Counted from the first letter of the stretch, positions 45,901-57,204 are shown. The stretch: DNA of 64,000 nt from Triticum aestivum (GCF_018294505.1 NC_057801.1:198404538-198468537); one strand, 5' to 3'. Notes: generated by a model not told the origin, from the letters alone. Numbers and translations are program-made.

Positions 45901-47258
45901 ACAATACATCCCAAAGGGGCACAGGCATATCATGCACGAATTAAATATAGCAAAAATGACAAAAGTGCATGATGAACTAACGGATCTGCAATTTAACTCA
46001 CGAAGCCTCCTTCTAACAGCATTTTGGGTATCAAGATGACCTCAAATGCAAATGATGCAATGGAATGAAATGATGTACATGTCGAGACGAAGATTTTGAC
46101 ATATCATACGCCTAAAACGGAGCTACGGTTGCGGAGATACAAGCAGTCAAAGATAGCACGAAAATTAGGGTTTCGGGGGAGAGAAGTCAACCTAGATCTA
46201 GATCCAGCCGCACTGTAGCAGTGGCGCGACTCCCGAGGTTCGCCGGCCCGATCTGGAGCTCGCCGGCGTCGGACTTGGCGCGGAGGAGGGGCTCGCCGGC
46301 CGGGAGGGAGAGGGCGGCGGGGCCGGTGAGGAGGCGGGCGGCGCGGACGGCGGCGGGGTCGGCCGGCGTCGGGGATGGCGCGGACGGCGCGGCGGGGCGC
46401 TGCCGGACCGGGGAGGCGAGCGGCGGCGGGGAGGCGGCCCGCGGCGGCGCCGGTCACCGGCGTCGGGGAAGGAGGCGGCGCAGGCGTCGGGGACGGGCGC
46501 GGAGAGCGGCGGCGCGGAGCCGGGCCGCGGGGGCCGGCCTCGGGCTCCCGGGCCTCGGCGGCGGCGATGTGGGCCTCGGCCACGTGGCGGCGCGGGACTC
46601 GCTGCGGCGGCGGGGCGGACGTTGTCCGGTCGGATCCGGACACGTCCGTCGGTGGCGGGGTTGATCTGTTTTTTTTTAGGGTTTCGGGGAGAGGGAGAGA
46701 TCCGAAAACGGAGGGGTGTATATATAGGCATAGAGGGAGCTAGGAGAGTCCAAATGAGGTGCGGTTTTCGCCCACACGATCGTGATCGAACGCTCTAGGA
46801 CATGGAGCAGAGTTTGGTGGGTTTTGGGCCAAATTTGGGGGGTGTTGGGCTGCAACACACACGAGGCCTTTTCGGTCCCTCGGTTAACCGTTGGAGTATC
46901 AAACGAAGTCCAAATGACCCGAAACTTGACAGGCGGTCTACCGGTAGTAAACCAAGGCCGCTTGGCAAGACTCGGTCCAATCCGGAAATGTTTAAACCCC
47001 ACACAAGAAAGAAAGGTAGAAATGACCACCGGAGGAGAACGAAACGCCGGAATGCAAAACGGACAACGGGGAAAATGCTCGAATGCATGAGATGAACATG
47101 TATGCAAATGCAATGCACGTGATGACATGATAAGAGATGCCCGAAAAAGAAAACAACACACACGAGACAAAGACCCAAACCCGAGAAATAAATATAACTT
47201 AGCGCCGGAGACGGCAAGAGTTGGATACAAATATGGAAAGTATATCTAGGGCGTTACA
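42997..47258 (-). repeat. complete 5' LTR of the chromovirus (4262 bp)
   Basis: On the minus strand it runs TGTAACGCCCTAG to GAGGGCATTACA. A TATATATA box lies at 46726-46719, followed downstream by a strongly GC-rich 450-bp zone (46660-46200) that forms the start of the transcript. Frames of 100-180 codons in that zone are compositional (Ala/Pro/Arg) and not genes. Confidence 0.92.
46719..46726 (-). promoter_or_regulatory. TATA box of the chromovirus LTR
   Basis: TATATATA on the minus strand, with a CT-rich initiator-like stretch about 30 bp further and an R region starting near 46690 (predicted). Confidence 0.65.
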
Positions 47259-47344
47259 AAGAGATGGGTGCTTGGGCGTTGGAGCTCGAGAATGAATGAG
47301 CAGAGGAAGAAGAGGGCGTGGGTGAAAGAGGGGAATCCTTATCC

Positions 47345-47352
47345 CTTTATTA
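47345..47352 (-). promoter_or_regulatory. degenerate TATA box of the antisense gene (copy C)
   Basis: TAATAAAG on the minus strand at the position equivalent to TATAAAG of copy B. The chromovirus lies between this site and the ATG at 33017; without it the spacing would be about 116 bp. Confidence 0.45.
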
Positions 47353-47777
47353 AGGTAGTAAAAATCGTGCACCTCCCCGCTCACCCTAAAACTCGTTTTC
47401 TTCCCAAGCGCTGAGCTGATGGCACGGTTAGGTTACCGATGCCCGCATTAATGAGAATCCCGTGATAAGGGGACACGATCTCTGCTTCGACAAGACGTGC
47501 CAATGAAACCGCGCCTCGAAATACGGAGGGGCGGGATAAAATTGGTTCGAATAAAGACCGGGCCGTGACGTGATGTCACGCTATGAGTTGTCAGCAGATT
47601 GGACTCATGGGATATTATACTCTCTACCGTGGTATGTGGAATTTGTTTTGCAGAGCCGGACACGATTCTTATGTTCAAGATCTACTTTGGAGTATTCGGA
47701 GAAGGAACCTGCCTTGCAATGCCGAAGACAATCTGCGCGCCGGACTCATCGTCATTGAAGCCTGGTTTAGGGGCAAC

Positions 47778-48244
47778 TGAGGGAGTCCTGGATTAAGGGG
47801 TCCTCGGACAGCCAGACTATATGTGTATGTCAGACTATTGGACTATGAAGATGCAAGATAGAAGACTTTGTCCCGTGTCCGGATGGGACTCTCCTTTGCG
47901 TGGAAGGCAATCTTAGCGGTTAGGATATGAAGATTCCTTTCTCTGTAACCGACTCTGTGTAACCCTAGCCCCCTCCGATGTCTATATAAACCGGAGGGTT
48001 TAGTCCGTAGGAAAACAATCATAACCATAGGCTAGCTTCTAGGGTTTAGCCTCTACGATCTCGTGGTAGATCAACTCTTGTAATACTCATATGATCGAGA
48101 TCAATCAAGCAGGAAGTAGGGTATTACCTCCATCGAGAGGGCCCAAACCTGGGTAAACATTGTGTCCCCGCCTCCTGTTACCATTAGCCTTAGACGCACA
48201 GTTCGGGACCCCCTACCCGAGATCCACCGGTTTTGACACCGACA
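47778..48244 (+). repeat. 3' LTR of copy C
   Basis: 467 bp, TGAGGGAGTCC to GACACCGACA, preceded by the family's GCCTGGTTTAGGGGCAAC stretch and followed by TSD GCGTA. Confidence 0.92.
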
Positions 48245-48689
48245 GCGTACATAACTAAACAGCCAAACATTGCATGTGAGAAGCATAGACATGCAACTAA
48301 TGGCATGCTTATGCTTCTCTTCTCATGCACCATAAGGCATTGTGGGCAACCAAATGCAGTGCCAACATGACCCATGGTAGGTATTTACCCAGTCACACTC
48401 TACCGGGCTACAAAGTGCATGGGAGCCAAAATTGATGCAGGAAACCAAACACATCTTAGTCATTGATGGGCAAAGGTAAAAGGAAGTAGTGAGACTACAA
48501 CATTAATCGATACAACGATGGTAAATTTTTGAGAAAAAATACTACAAAGACTTTGAGTGTAAGTGAGATCATAAAGCAAGGCCAATGTGTTTGGCAGTGT
48601 AACGGCTAGGGGTACCTCATGCCACCGAAGTAGGCTTATCATGCCGTCCCAAGGCCCCCAAGCTTCCCCGGACCTTCGTCTCAACCTGT
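48245..48689. other. right target flank of copy C, no gene seen
   Basis: Contains GGGCAACCAAATG and GGAAACCAAACACATC, wording reminiscent of the ends of the TIR element at 7619-9013, but no matching partner end was found. It may be a DNA-transposon remnant. Confidence 0.35.
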
Positions 48690-49020
48690 GGGTCCACTAG
48701 AAGGAAGGAACATGAGTGCTTCGAGTGCAAGATATGGGGTTCGGGTCCCAGAAGGAACCCTCTACCGCTTTAGGTCGGTTAGGTCTCTTGTAGACCCTAA
48801 CCCGGCATTCATTATAAGTCGTGGTATGGCTAGTCGATTCACACAATCACCAACCTTCGGTATACCTATGAATGTAGAGACCACTCCTGTACTCTTTGTA
48901 CCTCATCCTTTTAGTATAATCAGAGCAGGAGTAGGGTTTACCTCCAGCGCGAGGGCCTGAACCTGGGTAAACCGATCTTTGGTTTTCCCTATGGACTTTC
49001 AACTAGTTGTAGTACCCTAC
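48690..49020 (+). repeat. degenerate LTR remnant
   Basis: CAGGAGTAGGGTTTACCTCC and GGCCTGAACCTGGGTAAACC resemble the downstream LTR part of the gypsy family seen at 5580-5640. No start, partner LTR or TSD found. Confidence 0.4.
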
Positions 49021-49407
49021 TGAAGGGCATGCTGGAATCTACACAAAAAGTGGTGCACCAGGCACATGTCATGCTTGTCAGAACCAAGATCAAGATGGGA
49101 TATAGCGACAACTTCGGCGCCTACACATCAAATCTTTTCATTTGGTTCAGCGATTTTTGTCGCTAACCCAACGAGCCGCCTTGATCCCATCGAGACTTTG
49201 GTTGCAGACCAAGTTTTCTTCTTCGGCAAGCTGTAGTTCGTCACCGATTTGCGCGGAGAGCTCATTCTTCATGTTCGTAACCCGGTTCCTTGCTGGGCAC
49301 AAGTAAGGATGGAAATGGGTTGGGTTCAGTTCGAGTTGAACAATATCAAATCCATACCCAAATCCATTAAGACATTATGTGTCCTCCATGAAAAAAACAT
49401 GGGTGAA
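49021..49407. other. unassigned interval
   Basis: No coding frame or repeat identified. The last five bases, GTGAA, are the candidate left TSD of the Athila-type element. Confidence 0.5.
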
Positions 49408-50897
49408 TGATGACCCACAAGTATATGGGGGCAATTGTAGCCTTTTCGATAAATAAGAGTGTCGAACCCAACGAGGAGCAGAAGGAAATGACAAGTGGTT
49501 TTCAACAAGGTAATGTCTGCAAGTGCTAAAATTGGAAGTAACAAAGTAGTTTGATAGCAAGATAATTTGTAACAAGCAAGTAACGGTAGTAGCAACAAAA
49601 GTGCAGCAAGGTAGCCCAATCCTTTTGAGGCAAAGGATAGGCCAAAACAGTCTATGATAAGCAAAATGTTCTTGAGGTTACACGGGAATTTCATCTAGTC
49701 ACTTTCATCATGTTGGCTTAATTCGTGTTTGCTACTTTGATAATTTGGTATGTGGGTGGACCGGTGCTTAGGTGTTGTTCTTACTTGAACAAACCTCCTA
49801 CTTATGATTAACCCCCTCGCAAGCATCCACAACTATGAGAAAAGTATTAAGAATAAATTCTAACCATAGCATTAAACTTTTGGATCCAATCGGTCCCTTA
49901 CGGAATAGCGCATAAACTAGGGTTTAAGCTCTGTCACTCTCACAACCCATCATCTAATAACTACTCCACAATGCATTCCTTTAGGCCCAAATATGGTGAA
50001 GTGTCATGTAGTCTACGTTCACATGACACCACTAAGGGAATCACAACATACATATATCATCAAAATATCAAACACATATCAAGTTCACATGATTACTTGC
50101 AACATGATTTCTCCTGTGACCTCAAGAACAAAAGTAACTACTCACAAATGATAATCATGCTCAAGATAAGAGGGGTATTAAATAGCATAATGGATCTGAA
50201 CATATAATCTTCCACCAAATAAACCATATAGTTATCAACTACAAGATTTAATCAACACTACTAGTCACCCACAAGCACCAACCTATAGTTCCGGTACAAA
50301 GATTGAACACAAGAGATGAACCAGGCTTTGAGAGGAGTTGATGTTTTTGAAGATGTTGATGGGCATATCCCTCCCCAAGATGGGAGAGTTGTTGGTGATG
50401 ATGACGACGATGATTTCCCCCTCCGGGAGGGAAGTTCCCCCGACGGAATCGCTCCGCCGGAGGGCAAAAGTGCTCCTGCCCAGGTTCCGCCTCGAGACGG
50501 CGGTGCTTCGTCTGAAAGTACTCTCCTTTTTTTCTAGGTCAAAATCACTTATGTACCATAAGAGGGGCACCAGAGGTGGGCCTGTATGAGCACAACCCAC
50601 CAGGGCGCGCTCTTGTGCTCACCAGAGTTGCCCCCTACGGTACTTATTTGCTCCAATATTTCCTATTTATTACATAAAAAATCCTCGTGAAGTTTCAAAT
50701 CATTTGGAGTTGTGCAGAATAGGTAACCTGACGTAGCTTTTTCAGGTTCCGATTTCCAGCTGCCATAATCCCCCCCCCTTTGTGTATACCTTGCACATTA
50801 TGAGAGAAAAGGCATTAGAATTACTCCAAAAAGCATTATCATGCAATAAAACAACATAAATAACAGTATGTAAACATGATGCAAAATGGACGTATCA
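49408..50897 (-). repeat. 3' LTR of the Athila-type element (1490 bp)
   Basis: On the minus strand it runs TGATACGTCCATTTTGC to GGTCATCA. The first 604 plus-strand bases match the truncated 5' LTR at 58024-58630. A GC-rich GTGGGTTGTGC...GCCCACC module lies at 50570-50625. Confidence 0.88.
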
Positions 50898-50910
50898 ACT
50901 CCCCCAAGCT
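50898..50910 (-). promoter_or_regulatory. polypurine tract of the Athila-type element
   Basis: AGCTTGGGGGAGT on the minus strand abuts the 3' LTR, the usual plus-strand priming site in this lineage. Confidence 0.8.
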
Positions 50911-52339
50911 TAGACCTCGCTTGTCTTCAAGCGAAAACCGAAATCGAAAAACATGTCCACATGCTTAGAGAGAGAGGTGTCGATAAAAGTAAAAATACGG
51001 ACATAGCAGTATCATGTAACTTATTATAACAACAACAAACTTTAAAATAAAACTTTTATCATAGTTCTTTTATCATAGACTTCTCATGAACAAGTAACAA
51101 TTCATCACAACATCGAAGTATAAAGTATAAACTCTATTGGAAACCAATAAACTATGTTCTCAGTCAACTTTGCAACTACAATTCATCATTTTTTCAGGAA
51201 GGGTCGCGAATCAGAGCTTTTAGGCAAGTCCACATACTCAACTATCATTTAGTCTTCTATGATTGCTAACACCCACCGCATACACATGAGCAAAACGTTT
51301 CAACCATACACATAGAAAGATAGGGGCTTATAGTTTCGTCTCCCAACGTATTGACCTCAAGGGTGATGTCAACAACAATAACTCATGCAACCCATATTCA
51401 ACTGGATATATGTGCCTAGATCTTTCCTCACCACACGATGCTTGCCAAAGGAGAAAATAAAAAGGAATAGAGAGAAGAACTTTGACTGTTGCATGAAAGT
51501 AAATACATAAAAGTAAAAGATAGTTCCTTCGTAGAGGGAAGCAGAGGTTTCCATTCGCTTTTTGTTTGTATGCTCAACCCCTTAGTGCAAGAGAACGTCA
51601 TGTTATATTGCCCCTTATGATGGAAACCTTTATTATGCAGTCTGTCGCTTTTATTCTTTGCCATCACAAGTTCGTACAACGCTCAATTTTCACTTACACT
51701 AAATGATCTCACACTTTTAGAAGCACTTTTTATTGCCTTATTGCACCGATGACAACTTACTTGAAGGATCTTAATCAATCCATAGGTAGCTATGGTGGAC
51801 TTTCAAATAAAGATTTGGGTTTAAGGGTTTTGGATGCACAAGTAGTATCACTACTTAGTGCGGAATTTTTGGCTAGCAAAGATGGGGGGCAAGCACCACA
51901 TGTTGAAGGATCTATGACAATATAGCTTCTATGTGAATATGAAGAAACATAAATCATTACATTCTCTTCCTTGTCCAAGGTCAACAATTTTGGCATATAA
52001 TATTTTGATGGGTGCTCACAATCACAAAAGATTTCCAAGATAGTGTATTTGCATGTGAATCTTCTCTTCCCTTATTAATTCTTTCATGAGTTGCATCATT
52101 GACTAATTCTATGTTTGTCAATCTACAACAAAGTTTACTACTTATACTTTCCTTGTGTAATGTCATCACTTACCATAAGATTAGCATATGATCTTTTTCA
52201 TTTATTTCCTTTCTTTATTGAAACATGAAAGTAAAAGAACCAAAACTCAAACTAAACTTCATTATATATCTCGCACACGATTACAAAGATAGATCACTAA
52301 GCAAACTCTCAAAAAGAAAGGATCGAACTAAACTTTTAT
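50911..52339 (-). other. long non-coding spacer before the 3' LTR
   Basis: 1.4 kb, AT-rich, without a protein-like frame. Typical of Athila-type 3' regions, where an env-like gene sits in some relatives; I see none here. Confidence 0.6.
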
Positions 52340-52873
52340 TCATCTAAAGCAAAAGATAACTATAGATAGAACTAAGAAAAATAAAGGCAAAATATAGTGG
52401 AGGTGATACGATACCGGGGCATCTCCCCCAAGCTTGGCAAAAGCCAAGGGGAGTGCCCATACACGAAACTCAATTTCTTTTGGTGATGAAGAAGGAGGTG
52501 GCGGTGATGAAGTAGTGGCGACCCTATCCTTCAGGACCAATAGATTCTCCAATCTACAGATGACGCTCTGGAGGAAGGTGATATGCTCTTCATGCAGAAT
52601 ATTTTCACGAGTGAGATACTTATTTTGCACCTGAACCGTTTCAATGATCCTGAAGGCTGCAATCTCAGTGGGGGTAAGATGAGCATAGTAAGATTTAAGG
52701 ATATCTTCCTCTTCCTCCTCGGCGGGCAGATTTTGCTCGATCACTAGCACTTGACCTTCGGTGACCTCCTTGCTCTTGTCCTCCTTGGCTGCTCCAACGG
52801 GCTCTTCCCTCTTTAGCTCGATCTTCATCAACCAAGCATCATCTTCCACATTGTTAGAGGAAGAAGAAGACAT
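52340..52873 (-). CDS. extra ORF after integrase, unknown function, possible C-terminal membrane segment
   Basis: The ATG at 52873 (MSSSSSNNVEDDAW) is preferred over the ORF's first codon because the Ser-rich start follows a TATA-like box at about 52975-52965. The 177-residue product has an acidic centre (PAEEEEEDILK), a helical region (EIAAFRIIETVQVQNKYL) and a C-terminal hydrophobic run (YILPLFFLVLSIVIFCF) that could span a membrane. The last third passes through an AAGCTTGGGGGAG tract, so the true stop may differ in intact copies. It occupies the env-like position of Athila elements but shows no signal peptide or fusion motif. It could instead be a non-env accessory protein. Confidence 0.45.
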   Translation of the reverse strand: MSSSSSNNVEDDAWLMKIELKREEPVGAAKEDKSKEVTEGQVLVIEQNLPAEEEEEDILKSYYAHLTPTEIAAFRIIETVQVQNKYLTRENILHEEHITFLQSVICRLENLLVLKDRVATTSSPPPPSSSPKEIEFRVWALPLAFAKLGGDAPVSYHLHYILPLFFLVLSIVIFCFR

Positions 52874-52964
52874 GATGCCTGGCTCAACAGATCTGGCAGA
52901 AAACAGCGAGAAAAGAAACAGGAGATTTCTTCGCGATACGGAGGTCAACAGAGTCGGGGGGTAT

Positions 52965-53100
52965 ATAAAGATTTTTTATCTTGGGAAAGAAGCAAAAGGA
53001 AGAAAACGGAATCCGGAAAGTACCCGAGGTGGGCAAAACCCACATAGGCGCGCCTGGCGCCAGGCGCGCCCTAGTGTCTTGTGCCCACCACGGTCACCTT
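52965..53100 (-). promoter_or_regulatory. LTR-like promoter module upstream of the extra ORF
   Basis: On the minus strand: GC-rich palindrome (53070-53047), GTGGGTTTTGCCCACCTCGG, then TATATACC about 60-70 bp on. The LTRs at 58631 and 63497 show the same order (GCGCGCCCAGG, GTGGGTTGTGCCCACCTCGG, CTATAAATACC). Confidence 0.5.
53047..53070. repeat. perfect 24-bp GC palindrome
   Basis: Two GGCGCGCC blocks flank TGGCGCCA; every base pairs with its mirror. Outer GGTGGGC/GCCCACC words extend the potential cruciform. Confidence 0.95.
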
Positions 53101-53299
53101 GTTTCTTATTTTCCTAATTTTTTAAATATTCCAAAACTGTCAAAAAATATTTTTGCGGATTTTTTGGAGTGCGTTTACTTACCGTATCAGTACCTCCTCT
53201 TTTTCACGATTCTGGAATGTTTCAGAAGGTTTCTTTTATGTGCTCTTCCGGTGTCATAGTTTGGATAATATTGCTTTCAACATTAATGGCGTACCTGAG

Positions 53300-54355
53300 A
53301 TATAATGTTTTATTCGTTTCCCATTAACAACCTTCGGGTTAGTGCCTTCAACATTATATATTTTGATAGCTCCAGATCGATAAACATCCTCGATAACATA
53401 GGGTCCTTCCCATTTGGAGAGGAGTTTTCATGCAAAGAATCTGAAACGAGAGTTTTACAAAAGAATATATTCTCCAACTTTGAACTCACGCTTTTGGATT
53501 CTTTTATCATGCCATCTTTTCACTTTTTCTTTAAATAGCTTTGCATTTTCATAAGCTTGGGTTCTCCATTCATCTAACGAGCTAATATCAAATAACCTCT
53601 TTTAACCAGCAAGTTTTAAATCATAGTTGAGTTCTTTTATTGCCCAATATGCTTTATGTTCTAACTCAAGAGGCAAATGACAAGCTTTTCCATAAACCAT
53701 TTTATAAGGAGACATACCCATAGGATTTTTAGATGATGTTCTATAAGCCCAAAGTGCATCATCTAGTTTCTTAGACCAATTCTTCCTGGACCTATTGATA
53801 GTCCTTGTAGGATTAGTTTTATTTCTCTATTGCTAAGTTCAACTTGACCACTAGACTGAGGATGATAGGGTGATGCAATTCTATGGTTAACATCATACTT
53901 AGCAAGCATTTTGCAGAAAGCGCCATGAATAAAGTGTGAACCACCACCAGTCGTAAATATCTAGGGACTCCAAACCTTGGGAAAATAATTTCCTTAAGCA
54001 TTTTAATAGAGGTGCTGTGATCGGCACTACTAGTTGGTATAGCTTCTACCCACTTAGTAACATAATCAACAGCAACCAAAATACGAGTATACCCATTAGA
54101 GGAAGGAAAAGGTCCCATGAAATCAAATCTCCAAACATCAAATGGTCCAACAACAAGTGAATAATTTATAGGCATTTCTTGACGCTTACCGATATTACCT
54201 ATTCTTTGGCATTCATCACGAGATAAGACAAACTTACGAGCATCCTTGAAGAGAGTAGGCCAATAAAAACCAGATTGCAATACCTTATGAGCAGTTCTGT
54301 CTCCCGCATGATGTCCTACATAAGCTTTAGAGTGAGTTTTCCATATGATTTGTTC
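53300..54355 (-). pseudogene. Athila-type integrase fragment
   Basis: 54280-53819 reads SGFYWPTLFKDARKFVLSRDECQRIG (zinc-site remnant; one Cys replaced by Arg-Asp-Glu context) and WRFDFMGPFPSSNGYTRILVAVDYVTKWVEAIPT. The frame shifts in the second catalytic region (FGVPRYLR...), so the second Asp and the Glu are not in this frame. C-terminal pieces are scattered over 53800-53310. Not functional. Confidence 0.75.
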
Positions 54356-55309
54356 CTATTCATGCTCAGGTACACAACGTCTAATAATACCATCTACTCC
54401 TTCTTTATAAAGATGTGGGTCATCCCAAAAGTAATGTCTTAAATCATAAAATAATTTTTTATTTTGTTGGTATGTAAAGCTAGGAGGGATGTATTTAGCA
54501 ACAATATAATTAGCATAGTCAGCATACCAAGGTGTACTATTAGAAACATTTATTGCAGCTAACTGTTCATCAGGGAAGATATCATTAATAGGTTGTGGGT
54601 CATCAAGAATATTTTCAAGCCTAGACAAGTTATCAGCTACAGGGTTCTCTACTCCTTTTCTATCAGTGATATGCAAATCAAATTCTTGTAGTAGAAGAAC
54701 CCACCTAATGAGTCTAGGTTTAGCATCTTTCTTTTCCATAAGATATTTTATAGCAGCATGATTGGTGTGAACGGTCACTTTGGAATCAACAATGTAGGAT
54801 CTAAATTTATCACAAGCAAACACCACTGCTACGAATTCTTTTTCAGTAGTAGCATAATTTCATTGAGCCCTATCTAGAGTTTTACTAGCATAATGGATAA
54901 CATTTAATTTCTTATCAACTCTTTGTCCTAGAACAACACCAACATCATAATCATTAGAATCACATATAATCTCAAAATGCAAGTTCCAATCATCTGATTG
55001 AACAATAGGTGCAGAAATTAAGGCTTTATTGAGTGTTTTGAAGGCTTCCAAACAATCATCATAAAAAAAAAGGATATCCTTTTGCAAAAGATTTGTAAGT
55101 GGCCTAGAAATTTTAGAAAAGTATTTGATAAACCTCCTATAGAAACCAGCATGACCAAGGAAACTATGAATACCTTTGATATCTTTAGGACATGGCATTT
55201 TCTCAATCACATCAACCTTGGCTTTGTCCACCTCAATGCCTCTTTCAGAAATTTTATGGCCCAAAACAATACCTTCATTAACCATAAAGTGGCACTTCTC
55301 CCAATTCAA
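54356..55309 (-). pseudogene. Athila-type reverse transcriptase end and RNase H
   Basis: Two frames: 55309-54860 (KCHFMVNEGIVLGHKISERGIE...SFLGHAGFYRRFIKYFSKI...HFEIICDSNDYDVGVVLGQR) and 54826-54356 ([28 protein letters not shown]...[15 protein letters not shown]). The first covers the thumb and RNase H start, the second the RNase H end and the linker to integrase. A stop and shift separate them at 54830-54860. Confidence 0.78.
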
Positions 55310-55632
55310 GACAAGATTTGTTTGTTACATCTCTGCAAAACTCGATCAAGATTGCTTAAATAATCATCAAAAGACTTCCCATAAACAGAAAAGTCATCCA
55401 TGAAAACCGCAACAATCTTTTCACAAAAATCCGAGAATATAGCATTCATACATCTTTGAAAGGTAGCATGTGCATTGCATAAACCAAAAGGCATACGTCT
55501 ATAAGCATAGGTTCCAAAAGGGCAAGTAAAAGTGGTCTTTTCTTGATTAGGTTGAGAAACAGGTATTTGTGAAAAACCAGAATATCCATCAAGGAAGCAA
55601 AAATGTGTGTGCTTAGATAATATTTCCAACAT
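55306..55632 (-). pseudogene. Athila-type reverse transcriptase palm
   Basis: CFLDGYSGFSQIPV, CPFGTYAYRRMPFGLCNAHATFQRCM and the catalytic VFMDDFSVYG (FMDD at 55404-55393) are clear RT motifs; Met/Phe in place of Tyr is normal in this lineage. A frameshift upstream separates it from the RT N-terminus. Confidence 0.8.
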
Positions 55633-55653
55633 GTGATCAATAAAAGGTAGATG

Positions 55654-56697
55654 CTAATGATATTTTCTAGTTGATTTGTTTAATTTTCTATAATCAATTA
55701 CCATTCTATACTCGGTGACAATTCTTTGTGGAATAAGTTCATTCTTATCATTAGGAACAACAGTTATACCTCCCTTCTTAGGGACACAATGAACAAGACT
55801 TACCCATCTACTATCAACTATAGGATAGATTATACCTGCTTCTAGAAGTTTCAATATTTCTATTCTTACCACTTCTTTCATCTTCAGATTTAATCGACGT
55901 TGGTGATCAACAACGGGTTTAGCATCAGGTTCCATATTAATCCTGTGCTGACATAGAGTGGGACTAATGCCCTTAAGATCATCAAGAGTATATACAATAG
56001 CAGCTCGGTGCTTCCTTAGAACTTTCAATAATCTTTCTTCTTCATGTTCCAAAAGGTTAGCACTAATAGTAACATGATATATCTTTTTCTCATCAATATA
56101 AGCATATTTTAAAGTGTCCGACAATTGTTTTAATTCAAACACAGGATCACCTTTAGGTGGAGGAGGACCTCCTAGAGTTTCAATAGGTAGATTGTGTTTA
56201 AGCAGAGGTTGTTGTTTGAACAATATCCTATCTATTTCATTTCTTTCATGCATATGCAAATCATTTTCATGGTCTAGCAAATATTGTTCTAAAGGATCAG
56301 TAGGAGGTACAACAATAGAAGCAAGACCAATAATCTCAGCCTTACTAGGCAAATCTTTCTTATGAGGTTTTCTACTAAACTTTGAAAAATTAAATTCATG
56401 AGATTCATCACCAAAGCTAACACTGACAGTTTGTTTCTCACAATCTATTTTAGCATTGACGGTGTTCAGGAAAGGTCTACCAAAGATAATGGGACAAAAG
56501 TCATCTTGTGGGGAACCAAGAACAAGAAAATCAGTAGGGTGTTTTATTTTCCCACACAAGACTTCAACATCTCTAACAATCCCAACTGGTGATATAGTAT
56601 CTCTATTGGCAAGTTTGATAGTAACATCTATGTCTTGTATTTCAGCGGGTGCTATATCATTCATAATTTCTTGATATAAGGAAAAAAGGAGTAGCAC
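55654..56697 (-). pseudogene. Athila-type protease C-terminus and reverse transcriptase N-terminus
   Basis: After the broken protease active site the frame carries VTIKLANRDTISPVGIVRDVEVLCG, FLVLGSPQDDFCPIIFGRPFLNT (protease flap and C-terminal helix) and, after a linker, the RT fingers (HRINMEPDAKPVVDHQRRLN...VSLVHCVPKKGG...RMVIDYRKLNKSTRK). It stops where the palm frame begins. Confidence 0.8.
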
Positions 56698-57204
56698 TCA
56701 CGCTAGCACCAAGTCACATAAATCATGATAACAGTGATCTCCTATCTTAACTGAGACTAGAGGCATGCCAACAACTGGTCTATGTTTATCTTTTTCATCC
56801 GGTTTGGCAATTCTATCAGCTTCAGCACAGAAGTAAATAACATGCCCATCAATATTATCGACCAAGAGATCCTTAACCATAGCAACACTAGGTTCAACTT
56901 TGATTTGTTCAGCTGGTTTAGGTGTTCTAATATAACTTTTGTTGACCACAGTTGAAACTTTAGCATGTTCCTTCATCCTAACAGGGAAAGGTGGTTTTTC
57001 AATATAAGCAGTGGGAACAACTGGATCAACGTTGTAGATGATAGTTTCTTCTTTAACCGGTTCTTTAATTTCTTCTTTAATTGGTGGGTGATATTTGAAC
57101 CACTTCTCTTTAGGGAGATCAACATGAGTAGCAAAAGATTCACAAAAGGAAGCTACTATACTCAGAGTCAAGTCCATACTTAGTGCTAAACTTTTGAAAA
57201 GCAT
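56698..57204 (-). pseudogene. Athila-type Gag-protease linker with broken active site
   Basis: KEWFKYHPPIKEEIKEPVKEE and ...MPLVSVKIGDHCYHDLCDL lead to the protease catalytic loop. A one-base loss near 56715 moves the frame within that loop, so the catalytic region is split between this frame and 56697-55654. Confidence 0.75.

Larger units (their letters stand above)
33045..47258 (-). mobile_element. chromovirus-type gypsy element (Tekay/Del-like), TSD AAGAG
   Basis: Ends TGTAATGCCC at 33045 and GGGCGTTACA at 47258, flanked by AAGAG (33040-33044 and 47259-47263). The gag-pol frame, YLDD reverse transcriptase, integrase and a chromodomain-like tail fit a Tekay-lineage chromovirus. It inserted 28 bp upstream of the antisense gene's ATG in copy C. 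The 5' LTR (right) is complete at 4262 bp; the 3' LTR (left) enters an N gap. Long LTRs with few differences in their first 2.2 kb point to a young insertion. Confidence 0.93.
23774..48244 (+). mobile_element. gypsy element with gag-protease and antisense gene (copy C), TSD GCGTA
   Basis: LTRs at 23774-24241 and 47778-48244 are flanked by identical GCGTA (23769-23773 and 48245-48249). Removing the nested chromovirus (33045-47258 plus one TSD) and the solo LTR (28519-29693 plus one TSD) leaves about 9.1 kb. The order is LTR, gag, protease, about 0.9 kb non-coding, antisense gene, 3' LTR. I find no reverse transcriptase, RNase H or integrase anywhere in the reconstructed interior, so it must depend on enzymes from another element. 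LTRs differ by roughly 23 substitutions and 3 small indels (about 5 percent). Confidence 0.92.

Noticed and set aside
46104..46731. Overlapping 120-180 codon frames on both strands
   Set aside because: Ala/Pro/Arg-rich frames from the GC-rich transcribed part of the chromovirus LTR; no domain, and the homologous left LTR does not conserve them.
52340..52948. Retroviral-type envelope gene
   Set aside because: The position and a hydrophobic tail fit, but there is no signal peptide, cleavage site, fusion segment or Cys pattern.
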